A stretch of 64,000 nucleotides of DNA from Oegoconia quadripuncta. Its lineage: Eukaryota > Arthropoda > Insecta > Lepidoptera > Autostichidae. Both the position numbers and the translations under genes were made by a program. Below are positions 52,390 through 62,517 of this stretch, piece after piece. The DNA lies in the NCBI GenBank assembly GCA_949316235.1, contig OX438758.1, forward strand, positions 6,605,731 through 6,669,730, in the 5' to 3' direction. The notes beneath the pieces were generated by a model that saw only the letters and a program-made list of their open reading frames with translations, was not told the origin of the DNA and did no database searches. Each line of letters begins with the position of its first letter. Position 1 is the stretch's first letter.

Positions 52390-53345
52390 GCCAATCTCCC
52401 TCCTACAAGTTAGGTGGGCAGCAGCTCGACCTGATGATCTTCTATTGCCATATATAATGATAATCACACCGACCTTCTCTACACTATTTCCGTACAAACC
52501 CAAAATCGTCTACATTATGAATTCGCTCGACTTGGCGGGGGCACTGATTTGTGCACTTGAATCCTCACGGAAGATCTAACACTAGACTTCCGTGACGTAA
52601 CTTATTGATAGCTCTCTCAAAATTGGTGACGCTGTCAACCAAAGTGGCGGCGCGTGCGCAGTTCGGTAATTAATTCAATGGCCGCCAGGTGGCGTGGCAG
52701 ATGGACGGGCCTAATTTACATTTTTGTGATGTTATTATAGTGTTACGACAGCAGTTTTATTTATGTGATGACAACTGAAGCGGTGATCTGCGGTCTGGAT
52801 ATCAGGCTTTTGGGTAGACGGGTTTTATTATCTTTACTAGTATATCTACCGAAGATCGAGTGCTCGTTAACGTTAACAGGGTTGTGTTTGAAGCTGTGTT
52901 TCTCTATGGCATCGTAATGCCAAAACGGCTGAATCGATTTAAAAGAAGTTTTTAACCGACTTCAAAAAGGAGTTTTTTTCTATGTATGTTCATAGATATT
53001 TCTGAGATTCGGCAGTTAATTCACGTGGTTATTTTTGTAAATGAAAGAGGATACTGTCAAGTTGGTTCTATTGTAATTTCAGCGCAATCGGGTCAGTGGT
53101 TTTTTTGTAATCATGGTAAACAGCAGAATAGCATTACATATTTAGACGATTGTATAATTTTTGCACAGGGCAACTACGAGTAGATACAGTTTGGGTTTGT
53201 ATGGAAAAAGTGTAGAGAAGTTCGGTGTGGTCATCAGTAAATATGGCAAATCAAAGATCATCAGGTCGAGCTAGTATACCCCAACTGCCCACCTAACCTG
53301 TAGGAGCGAGAAGGGTCGCCATCTCACAAAAATGGGAGACTTCGT
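52390..53345. repeat. Inverted pair of array-family units
   Basis: 52395-52545 has the same orientation as the 6.1-7.1 kb array (GTTAGGTGGGCAGCAGCTCG, CACACCGACCTTCTCTACAC). 52935-53345 is inverted (GACTTCAAAAAGGAGTTTTT to CCCACCTAACCTGTAGGAGC). Between them, 52550-52935 is a more GC-rich unique stretch (GTGGCGGCGCGTGCGCAGTT, CAATGGCCGCCAGGTGGCGT) that does not match any repeat here. Either two insertions flank old DNA, or this is one element with inverted ends and cargo. Confidence 0.6.
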
Positions 53346-53596
53346 AAGATATTTTTATATATAGTAGAAATAATAATAATAATTACGACAGTGAAAATAA
53401 CTGATTGAAATGCTCGTTTCAATAAAATTATTTATTAGTTTGTAGTGGTTGATTCAGTGAAGTCGGATTTTTTTTTTGACAACCTTTTGTAATAAGTTGG
53501 TAAATGACAGGTATATAACAAAAGAGCACCACGGATATTATCTCGTTCGAAAAGTACAGATTTGAGCCAAATGGATCGAGTAATGTTTAAATTTAA

Positions 53597-53827
53597 ACCG
53601 CCTCCGTGGCTCAATGTAAACAACATTGGGTTTACGATTCCGAGGTCGCGGGTTCGATACATGTTTAAGTACTCGGTTTCGTTGGTGGTAGGGCATTTTA
53701 AATGTCCGCCTGGCTAGCTACCACCATCTTATCTAAATCTGCCGCCATTGTTGTATTCCGGTTGTCAGAGATAAGATGATGTTAAATCAGGTGTGATTGA
53801 GGTCAAGTACCAACCCGTTGTGCATAA
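53597..53827 (+). mobile_element. SINE-A with internal deletions
   Basis: Complete head CCGCCTCCGTGGCTCAATGT, then gaps relative to the full copies (the CCAGC-type B-box flank and the CCGGGTCAGTACGC block are lost). End TTGTGCATAATTTTTTTTTT, where the poly(A) appears replaced by T. Confidence 0.85.
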
Positions 53828-54353
53828 TTTTTTTTTTTTTTAATGCTTAAGTCAGTTGCCTCACTCCTGGCCGGTCATATAAAACAATATGGTTAATTAG
53901 CATGACATTGCAGTTGTTCCAATGACGGTGTATGATCAGATACCGCCTTAAGGGGTTTGTAGGTTAGGGTCATTTGTTGTGGTCATTTATGCATTACTGC
54001 ATAATTGAAATAGGTCGTGAAGCTTTATTACTTTCACCAATGTTAGTACCTACTATTTTTTATAAGTTAGCCTGTCTATCGGTGTTTTGAAAACAGTTTT
54101 TATTTTATCATAAGGACAGACTGGGCTCTCCATGAGTCTGGCAGTCGTTGGTGGGAGGTGCAATAGGTTAGCTCGCAGGTTTGCAAGGTATTCAGGCAGT
54201 CAAAATAACCTTATTTAGGGCATACTGACTGGCCTGTGGGTCAATTATACACTGAAAACCTAGAGGAATTTTTGTTACTAACATAGGTACATTATGGATC
54301 AAAATAGTCTGAAATAAAGAATCTAAATTAAATCATATTATGTCATACGTGGT
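53828..54353. other. Unassigned DNA
   Basis: Nothing recognised. Confidence 0.4.
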
Positions 54354-54354
54354 T

Positions 54355-54540
54355 CTCTGCCCTCTCGCCGAAAATTGTTTGCCCGAATCAGCTTTACTTG
54401 GATCAGCTTAACAATAATTCTACCAAATGAAACGTTGTCATACAAAAATTTGCTAATCGTTCATTGCCGAAGTGAAACATCGGCGAAAGGTTGGTTAGCA
54501 AGTGATAATCTGCCAAACAATTTTCGGCGAAAAGGCAGGA
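54355..54540. mobile_element. MITE with TCGCCGAAAATTGTTTG tips
   Basis: CTCTCGCCGAAAATTGTTTG at the left and CAAACAATTTTCGGCGAAAA at the right are inverted. The element is 186 bp. Inside, TGCCGAAGTGAAACATCGGC forms a second small inverted motif. A single copy in the window. Confidence 0.7.
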
Positions 54541-55554
54541 TACCGTCATACGTTTACCTTGACGTATATTACGTTCAAGATCTCCACTTCTATGCGATAT
54601 GTCACTTCCACTTTCTAATTCACTGGGCTATTTCGGTGACATCGATTATTCTGAGGATTTCCTCAATCCTGATTCGATCTCGTAGTAACAGACCAAGCAT
54701 TGCTCGTTGTATGATTTATGTCCAAAAGAATCATCATCATCATATCAGCTGAAAGACGTCCACTCCTGAACGAAACGGCCTCCCCCAAAGATCGCGGGAT
54801 GCCGATGGATGCCGACGGAATGGATTCGGGCAGGGCAGAATCGATCTGTACACGAATGTACACGCAAACGGGAACATGCACGTACTTTAATGCACTCGTA
54901 CTTGTAGGGGTTGTAACTGAAAACCAGTGTTTCGCTCTTTGAGTGATGTGCCACACTGAGTTATAACCCATTTGTGCTACTGCGGCACACACTCGCTCTT
55001 TGTATTTTCTAGTCTTTACGTTTATTTGTATGTATATTTCTTTGTAATTTAAAAATTGTGTAGCTATCTATCTATCTTGGTGGAGAACTTTGGGGGAGGT
55101 CTTTGTCCAAAAGAATAGTAGCATCGAAATTACTACATGCGCGATCACTTCTAAAATAAACATATCGTTACGAAATTACCATTTTCTATGCAAGTAAATC
55201 GAGTGAATTATACGGTGTGCACTTCCATCTGCATACAATGCCGGCAATTTATTGAAATCGATCGAATGCGTCGCCCTGACGACAGCATTTCACTAAATGA
55301 ATGATTTAATGTTGGTAATTTTCTTGCCATTGGATTGGCACACTGAATGTTTTGTGTAACTCATTTCTTTTTAAACTCAAGGTTTTATTAGGTATTTATT
55401 AGTCCCTATTCATTGAGCACGTGATAGTGTAGGTCCTAAATATTCCAAATAACAATTTTGTTTATAAAAATAATAACATAAAGCTGGCCAAGAGCGTATC
55501 TGGCCACGCGCAGTATAGTTTTCGACTATTACTTATCAACTTGTAAAACCAACG
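54541..55554. other. Unassigned DNA; one SINE 3' trace
   Basis: 54732-54790 (CATCATCATCATATCAGCTG, AAAGACGTCCACTCCTGAAC) is the reversed 3' end of an ATG-tailed SINE (minus strand) related to the piece at 12406. Overlapping frames at 54663-54992 have no domain. Confidence 0.45.
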
Positions 55555-55860
55555 TACCTACTTACTTATATACAATACAATACAGTACAGTGCAGTGCAG
55601 TACAGTACAGTAAAGTACAATACAATACAAATACTCTTTATTGCGCAAAATAATTTACAATAATTTTTGATGATAACTATAGAACACAATTAGGAGGTCT
55701 TATCACTAAAAGATCTTCCAGACAACCCACATCTATGGGACATATGTAGGTAGAAAAACAGGTATGGTGCATAATACTATCAACTAAAGAAATAATTATA
55801 CATATAATAAATATAATAATAATATCATATTAATAAACTTACTTAATAATATAAATATAT
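55555..55860 (-). mobile_element. LINE-type 3' end with (TACAA) tail, copy 2
   Basis: An expanded and interrupted pentanucleotide tail (TACAATACAATACAGTACAG) precedes AATACTCTTTATTGCGCAAA. The body matches 46200-46440 with a small deletion (CACTAAAAGATCTTCCAGAC). Confidence 0.7.
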
Positions 55861-56204
55861 GTCGGAGATAGGCGTGTGGGGGTGGGGATTATGACCATGA
55901 AACCTGAGATGATTTCTCTTGAATAATGAATTCTATCGCTAATTTATCGCTATCTGCGACATATATTTAAATAAATAAATACTTAATATAAGTATAAAAC
56001 ACAATCGCTAGAAGCACTTATAGATAGTTAACTAATGTTCACGAGGCGGGAGTTAACGAAAAGAAAAAAGTCAGATACCTAAGTAGTGGTTTTTGACTTG
56101 AAATTTAAAAATATTTAAAGATTGAGCTTTCCTAATAGATTCTTACTTACCTACTTGTACGTGACAGTTTTCCTTTTAACTTAATTACATATACCTACTA
56201 CGAA
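55861..56204. other. Unassigned DNA
   Basis: Nothing recognised. Confidence 0.4.
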
Positions 56205-56486
56205 GAACTGGACTTCCATACTAAAGATCGTTTACTTAGTCCCGTATTAATAAAGCGTTCTCAAGATTGACATGGCCTCAAGTTGACGCTTGAGAATCTG
56301 CTGCATATTAAAACAGCATCAGAAAAAATGGTCTTGAGACTGAAACGCGATCTCAATCTCAAGAACGATTTATTAATACGGGCCTTAGTATGGGTAATCG
56401 AAAACTTTTTAATCGCATTCGACCATGGTTCCTTGGGGAAAGTCACCAGTAAACGGGAATTACACGAATTCAATTTCACCATTCTT
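56205..56486. mobile_element. MITE-G carrying a MITE-H insertion
   Basis: The outer parts (AACTGGACTTCCATACTAAA, then TGGGTAATCGAAAACTTTTT to GAATTCAATTTCACC) are MITE-G. The interruption at 56239-56384 is a 146-bp MITE-H with tips GTCCCGTATTAATAAA and TTTATTAATACGGGCC and TTA on each side (56236-56238, 56385-56387). Confidence 0.85.
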
Positions 56487-56745
56487 CTCAGCGAGACGAT
56501 GGCAAAAATATCAAATTCACGAGGACCAGAATATGGCCACGCGTACGCGTATTTTCAATTTAACATATAGTGAAGTAACAGTGGATGGGACGAACCTAGT
56601 ATTTATAGATAATGCCATTATAATAAAATTGTAAATATGGAAACTATTTAAAAGATGTGTTGTTACGGAGGTTCTTGTCAATTCTTCTCCCTAACCTTGT
56701 GAAGCGATGTAATTTTAAAAATAACATGTTGACTTTCAATAGTAT
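56487..56745. other. Unassigned DNA
   Basis: Nothing recognised. Confidence 0.4.
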
Positions 56746-56970
56746 TCGGGTTCCCACAAGAAGCCGCCAAAATCTTTTGTAAAGCATTCTGCCACTTTAC
56801 CGAAGAATGACTTGACCGTGACTAGACTGTATACGCAAAGTATACGACGAATTACTTGTTTTGACTGCGACTGACTTATAAACCGAAGAAATAAGAGAAA
56901 TAAGACATAGCTGTATGGGCTTAGATCCCTTTGCCTTCTCCGAGAGGAGACAATAAAAGGAAAAAAAAAA
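56746..56970 (+). mobile_element. Retroelement P, 5'-truncated
   Basis: It starts in mid-element (TCGGGTTCCCACAAGAAGCC) and ends TTCTCCGAGAGGAGACAATA and A10. The 5' truncation with intact poly(A) end is the usual outcome of LINE-type copying. Confidence 0.9.
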
Positions 56971-57269
56971 TTGCTACGTTGAATCAAATATTTTTAAACT
57001 GAATTCGAACTTTGAATTGTAAATGCCTGTGGCAAGTGCCTCATTCTTATCACTAGCATACATGGCTGCTTATTAAAAATATAAACAAGGTAGACTATCA
57101 GAAAGAACTCTAAAGAGTTTATTTAAGAGATATCTTAAAGAGCCGGGGTAGGGATTAAACTCGATTTACTTAGTGCATATTGAAGTTCCTACATGCACTA
57201 ACTTCACACTGACCAAGTCTATAAATATCTGTTTACGTATCCCAATGTAATAACTGAAATCTATTAATA
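56971..57269. other. Unassigned DNA
   Basis: Nothing recognised. Confidence 0.4.
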
Positions 57270-57694
57270 TTAGATCCTTACCTATGAAATTGGCGTTTTG
57301 TATGAAGAATTTCATTAAGACTGTTTTCTCCATACAAACATTTTTGATTTTTTTTTGGGAACGGCAAATCCAAATTTAGCTAAACTTTGTGTGTATTATC
57401 GGATAACATTAAGTTAAGTATAGGCAGCGTTACTTTTTAAAAGTAACCGCTTCATAAAAGTTTCAGCGAATCTAAGAAATGATTATGGGAAGCATATGAA
57501 AAGAGCTCTGTTCAATTTTTTTTTATTATGTGATTTAGCCCAGAAATTAAAAAATATTTCATGCGAAACCTTGAAATAATATTCCATTTTCCAAATAAAA
57601 AACAATTTGGATAGGTATAGCTTTGAAAATCGCAGGAATTGGTACATATGATTAACGAAGAAAAAAAACTCTAATTTCATAGGTAAAGACCCAA
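57270..57694 (+). mobile_element. Mariner-type MITE, full copy
   Basis: A 425-bp copy with tips TTAGATCCTTACCTATGAA and (inverted) TTGGGTCTTTACCTATGAA, flanked by TA (57268-57269 and 57695-57696). Confidence 0.9.
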
Positions 57695-58430
57695 TATTAT
57701 TTTTTCATTCATTTGTCAATTGCGTGTTTTATCAATGCGATCGTAACTGTCTGTCGATTGTGTCTCTATCCCTGTATATTATTATTTTTTTCTCTATTAT
57801 AGTGCGACAACTCTGCGGGATATCCGAAAATTATGCGCAAGAGTCTTAGGTACGTAACAATAGTACGATAGTTAAGGGTAAGTTCATTTTGGTGTCCTCA
57901 AATCCATAGTGAACATGTATTTACTGGGATCTCTTATCTTCTATTCCACCAGAGTATTTGTATTATAAATTTAAAATTTAGAAAACCCCCGAGAACAAAT
58001 GATTATATCATCCAGATTAGCCTTAACCGATTTTCATTAAACTCGGCTAATTACCTGTACGTAATATTAGTATATGTTTCGTCTTTAATATTTAAAAAAA
58101 GCCCAAGCATTACTGACACATAATATGTCCGAACAAAGATTGAATATACGCACTTAAATATACTTATAAAATTTCTGACTATCTGGATGATAAGAATGCG
58201 TGGACATGAACCGCTCGGCAATATCCGGTATATTTTATTCTTATTTTTCTTTGTCGAATCATAAATTTAACAATTATTTCAAATTGTATTTGTATTGACT
58301 TATTTAAAAAGAGCAACCCCTGAGTTTTTTGCTTGTTCTTCTCTGGGGAGACTGCCTAGTGAATGAGCGATAACTGTATGTCATGACGATTTCAAATGTT
58401 ATTCTTATAACTTACGAAATAAAACATTTT
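57695..58430. other. Unassigned DNA
   Basis: The last 120 bp (GGGAGACTGCCTAGTGAATG, AATAAAACATTTTTGATTAG) read like a LINE or SINE 3' end whose tail is the pentanucleotide run that follows. Confidence 0.4.
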
Positions 58431-58479
58431 TGATTAGATTTGATTTGATTTGATTTGATTTGATTTGATTTGATTTGAC
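58431..58479 (+). repeat. (TTTGA)n microsatellite
   Basis: About nine units of TTTGA. It follows AATAAAACATTTT, so it is probably the tail of a retroelement on the + strand. Confidence 0.9.
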
Positions 58480-58958
58480 ACACACTCACAACGCAGTCAA
58501 ATACAACACCCGTCGTTTTCGTCTAAATTTTTGATTTTATAAGTGATGCTGATGATGGACTGCTTCAAGCCATGATCACCTATGATGACGATGAAGGCTA
58601 ATGATGACGAATATTATTTATATAATAATTTGAAACATAACCCTTAAACCGAACTATTCGTAATTGTAATTAGGCACGCGCGCCGCGCATGCCCGAGAGG
58701 GCGCCACAGATCGTATCTGCGCTGGCGCATCTGCCATCATTACACCCCCGTTACACTTCTATCCAAATGACATTATATAGATAACGGAATTACTGTTAAT
58801 TGTTCCTGCGGTTTGTAAATTTAATGGTATCTAAATACAAAATTACTATTGCAGACAATATTTGTATGGTTTCTTCAGTTCGTGAGTTATCTTACCTAAA
58901 TCTATCTACACTCATTCATACTATCATGTTCACATTTCTTTTGTATTTTTTGTAACAA
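58480..58958. other. Unassigned DNA with GC-rich patch
   Basis: 58480-58530 is an inverted piece of the GT-microsatellite repeat (CAACACCCGTCGTTTTCGTC). At 58674-58745 GGCACGCGCGCCGCGCATGC and GGGCGCCACAGATCGTATCT is a CpG-rich patch of 70 bp in AT-rich DNA. Confidence 0.45.
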
Positions 58959-59219
58959 TAAATAAATAAATATCCTTAGACATACACACAGCGCCATCTA
59001 GTTCCACAGTAAGCAACTATAGGCTTGTGTCGTGGATACCAAATTAATATACTACATAAATACTTTTTTTTTGTAAATAAATACCTATTATTTAAATGAA
59101 AACATCCATAAAACACATGTCCGTATTCATCACACAAACATATGCCCCTAGCGAGATTCGAACCCGCGACCTTTTGGTATAGTGGTCAGAGTTTCTAACT
59201 ACTACACCAAACAGGTCGT
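58959..59219 (-). mobile_element. SINE-B1, full length
   Basis: AATAAATAAATAAATATCCT tail, GCGCCATCTAGTTCCACAGT, and head AGCGAGATTCGAACCCGCG with ACCAAACAGGTCG. Short deletion in the CATAACTCGGG region. Confidence 0.92.
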
Positions 59220-59274
59220 TAAAACATAGTTTGTAATCACGTAGTTTTGTAATTACCTAGTTGGTACTACAAGA

Positions 59275-59534
59275 AACTGATGACGCCACTCTTGACTACG
59301 AACAACTTCTCCTAAAATAGTAGAATTCGATCAAAAAATTTTCGGTTACCCCGTACAAAGTAAACCATTTTGAAATCGACTTTAGTAGACTAAGTCCAAC
59401 AATTTTGGGCTGGTGATTCCACTCCTGATTACGAAAAACCTTCCACTAGGAACCATAGCCAAATTCAGTCGAAAATTGTTGGACTTCCATACTAAAGGTG
59501 GTTTCAGATGGTTTACTTTGTATGGTTAATCGAA
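59275..59534. mobile_element. MITE-G, rearranged
   Basis: Two left-type ends occur in tandem (GATGACGCCACTCTTGACTA at 59280 and TGGTGATTCCACTCCTGATT at 59414), then the central GTCGAAAATTGTTGGACTTC and GGTTTACTTTGTATGGTTAA. Confidence 0.65.
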
Positions 59535-59840
59535 AATTTGCACGGAAGCGGTTTTAATCGCATGTACCCAGGTTGACTGGAAGAGGTCCCTACATGGGAT
59601 AAGTGCGGCTTTGTACTTAATTTTAAGTTAGTTATAGTAATTTTGTAAATTTTATAAAGTGTTTACAAACAAACAAATGGCAAAGATTTTTAACCAAAAT
59701 TTTCACGGAAGCGGTTTTAATCGTATGTACATAGGTTGACTGGAAGAGGTCCCTATATGGGATAAGTGCGCCTTTTTATGTTAGTTATAGTAATATTGTA
59801 AATTTTATTAAAGTGTTTACAAACAAACAAATGGCAAACT
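59535..59840 (+). repeat. Tandem duplication of a LINE-like 3' UTR
   Basis: CACGGAAGCGGTTTTAATCG ... GGTTGACTGGAAGAGGTCCC ... TTACAAACAAACAAATGGCA occurs twice with a 163-bp offset (59535 and 59698). The GACTGGAAGAG...GGGATAAG block is typical of the 3' UTR of lepidopteran LINEs. The copies differ by about ten bases. Confidence 0.8.
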
Positions 59841-60168
59841 TTTTCAACCAGAAAGAAACTTAAATAAGTGTTTTTAGTTACTTAGACGATTACTTATAAT
59901 AATCGCAAATGTTTGTCTGGTAAACTCCACATGGGTAAAGGTCAAACGGTCTCTTGGGTGTCATAAAAGGTCGTAAATAAACCAAAAGATCGTAAATACA
60001 CCAATGATCGACCCCGAGCTTCTCAACGCCTTAGCATTAAATCTGGTTGAAATGGCCTGTCCTGTAGTGGTCAAAACCCAGCATGCAATGAATCTGAAAG
60101 CCTTCTCAAGAAAAAAAAAAGTGGGCTTCTGAAAGCCGTAGGGTTACCTATACTGGTTATATTTTTTA
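59841..60168. other. Unassigned DNA
   Basis: GTCTCTTGGGTGTCATAAAA may be a decayed (TATG)-tail repeat start. A run of A at 60111-60119 could be an old poly(A). Confidence 0.35.
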
Positions 60169-60313
60169 GTATGGAAGTCCATTGGTTATTTTGTATGGGC
60201 AATCGAAAATTTTTTCATCGAATTTGTCCATGGTGCCTTGGGTAAAGTTGTTCGTAATCAGGAGTAGATTCACCGGTAAATAAGAATTACACGAATTCAA
60301 TTTCACCCTGTAT
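60169..60313. mobile_element. MITE-G, right half
   Basis: TTAGTATGGAAGTCCATTGG through TTGTTCGTAATCAGGAGTAG to GAATTCAATTTCACCCTGTA. Confidence 0.75.
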
Positions 60314-60649
60314 ACAGACTGTATGTGTCAAAGAAACGCAACAAACTTTATAACACCCCTTTTTGAATGAAGGTTTAAAGCCGAAAGTCAGTACGATAAC
60401 GACCACCATACTTTGAACAGCATTAAAAGATTAAAGATAATTATCATGTGAAACCATATGCATAACGTAATGTTGGATCGATGAATAATAGCTATTTAAG
60501 CTGCACCATCAATATCAATAGGCAGATGTATGCACTTTTACACAGCTATAAAAAGTTAGTTTCACAGCCCCCGTCGGCCTCCCGCTGGCTTAAAAAATTG
60601 TTATTAATCGAAATTTGAGTGGACGGCGAGAGAAACATCCGGTGGCTCA
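60314..60649. other. Unassigned DNA
   Basis: Nothing recognised. Confidence 0.4.
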
Positions 60650-61203
60650 ATGTAAACAACATAGGGTTTACAATTCAGAGGTCGCGGGTTCGATCCCCGG
60701 CGGCGTACATGTTTAGTACTCGATTTGGTTGGTAGTAGGGCATTTTAAATGTCCAATTTTAAACTTTAAAATCCATTTTAAATAATAATAATAAATATTT
60801 CGGACACTTACACCAATCATCTAGTCCGAAACTAAGCAAAGCTTGTACTATGGATACTAAATAACGGATAAACATACATAAATATTTATATAAACATCCA
60901 TGACTCAGGAATAAATGTTCATATCCATCACACAAACATTTACCCGTCGCGGGATTCGAACCCGCAACCGTTGGTTTCGCTGACAGGGTCACTATCCACT
61001 ACACCAATCGGTCGTAAAATACCAAATCTGCCGCCAAAACAGCAATGGTAATAGCATTGTTGCATTGCGGTTTTTAGAGATAAGATAGCCAGTCCTCCAA
61101 ATAAAATGGGGTTGCCGGGTCAGTACGCTTCCACCTTAGGCCTTATCTTCACTTAACATCAGGTGTGATTGAGGTCAAGAGCTAACCCGTTGTGCATAAA
61201 AAA
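60650..61203 (+). mobile_element. SINE-A interrupted by SINE-B2
   Basis: Head and first body part 60650-60758 (GGTTCGATCCCCGGCGGCG, TTTTAAATGTCC). The second part 61015-61203 starts TACCAAATCTGCCGCC and ends TTGTGCATAAAAAA. Roughly 25 bp of SINE-A are missing at the junction. Confidence 0.88.
60787..61014 (-). mobile_element. SINE-B2 inside SINE-A
   Basis: An undivided minus-strand copy: AATAAATATTTCGGACACTT, CATCCATGACTCAGGAATAA, head CGCGGGATTCGAACCCGCAA and CACCAATCGGTCG. It is the reference for the split copy at 12076-13550, where the nesting is the other way round (SINE-A in B2). Confidence 0.92.
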
Positions 61204-61840
61204 TGCCGCAATTATATTAGTCTCCAACCCTTAGCGAGTCCTACTCGCACTCGACAATCTTTATGTCTTTCTGATACATATTACTAATTAAACCGAGTAC
61301 TAAAGATAATCCTGAAAAGGCGCACGACTTCCTATTTTCTCCTAAAAACTTCCAATATTGCCTAAAAACCATAACCAATCCTTAACAATACCCACATAAC
61401 TTTTTATTACAAAATGGCTTAATGAATAAAAATCACCATCTCCAAATGCTATCACGGCTCTAACCGCATTCTGACGCCCTCCATAATAATCTCTCTCTTT
61501 GGTGTCAGCGCATATACGGGTATATTGTACCCTATATGCATTGTAGGGTTGAGTACAGAATGATACAGGTCTATTGTACGTGATTGCAGGAAACACTTGA
61601 TACAATAAAGTAATTGTTATAGTAAAAATGACACTTGTCTTGGGCACCGATTTTTAGCCGACTGTCCAAGGGAAAGAGGGTTTAAGTTTCTACCACTAAG
61701 CGACCCATAGAAATTAATTTAATGCGATAATTTTGTACTGGACGGGTATGGCGTATATCTTTTAAGTAGAGAAGCCTATTCAGGTCTTGTTTTCTCTGCA
61801 CCTCTACGCAAAATCTATGACATGTATGACGAGAAAACAG
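61204..61840. other. Unassigned DNA
   Basis: GCGAGTCCTACTCGCACTCG near 61227 is a trace of the GGTGCGCGAGTC repeat. A 101-codon minus frame (61342-61647) has no domain. Confidence 0.4.
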
Positions 61841-62196
61841 CTTTTTTTTTCGTTTTATTCTCTCCTCTCGGAGAAGGCAAAGGGATTCAGTTTATAAGTC
61901 TGTCGCAGTCAAAACAAGTAATTCGTCGTGTACTTCGCGTATACTGAGTCTAGTCACGGTCAAGTCATTCTTCAGTAAAGTGGCAGAATGCTTTACTAAA
62001 GATTTTGGCGGCTTTTTGTGGGAACCCGAAAGCTTCGTTACGCACTTTAATTTACACTTCCCTTCACTTGTACACCATCACTAACTTTTGCTGCACAATA
62101 TTCCGCCATTATTAAGCTTCAAAAGTCAGAATGCACAAATTAACAGAATTATAAAGAAAAATGCAACTTCACTCGCCAAGATCCCGTCAAAGAGTC
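61841..62196 (-). mobile_element. Retroelement P
   Basis: T run (61841-61850), CTCCTCTCGGAGAAGGCAAA, and far end CGCCAAGATCCCGTCAAAGA. AGAAAACA occurs before (61832-61839) and after (62197-62204), a plausible target duplication. The minus-strand ATG at about 62106 opens MAEYCAAKVSDGVQVKGSVN, then stop. Confidence 0.88.
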
Positions 62197-62345
62197 AGAA
62201 AACACCATTGTTTTGGCGCTACGAGACAACCACACTGACATCTGTCAAAAATGACATTTCTAAAAGATTGTATATATCAACATAAGGGGACTCGCTCTCT
62301 TCCGAGATGGTCTCCGTGTGTAACATGTGTATGTGAAGTGCCTAA

Positions 62346-62512
62346 CTAATATTATAAATGCGAAAGTTTGGATGTTCGTTTGTTGTGTTGTTTGTCAATT
62401 ACGGCGAAACGTATGAACGGATTTGGATGACATTTGGTATATAGGTAGAATATATCCTGGATTAAGACATAGATAAAGTCAGTATTCCCGCGAGATAAAC
62501 TAATTAAACATA
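62346..62512 (+). mobile_element. Repeat R, proximal part
   Basis: CTAATATTATAAATGCGAAA to AGTATTCCCGCGAGATAAAC; the end with GCCCGCGG is missing. Confidence 0.85.
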
Positions 62513-62517
62513 CATAT

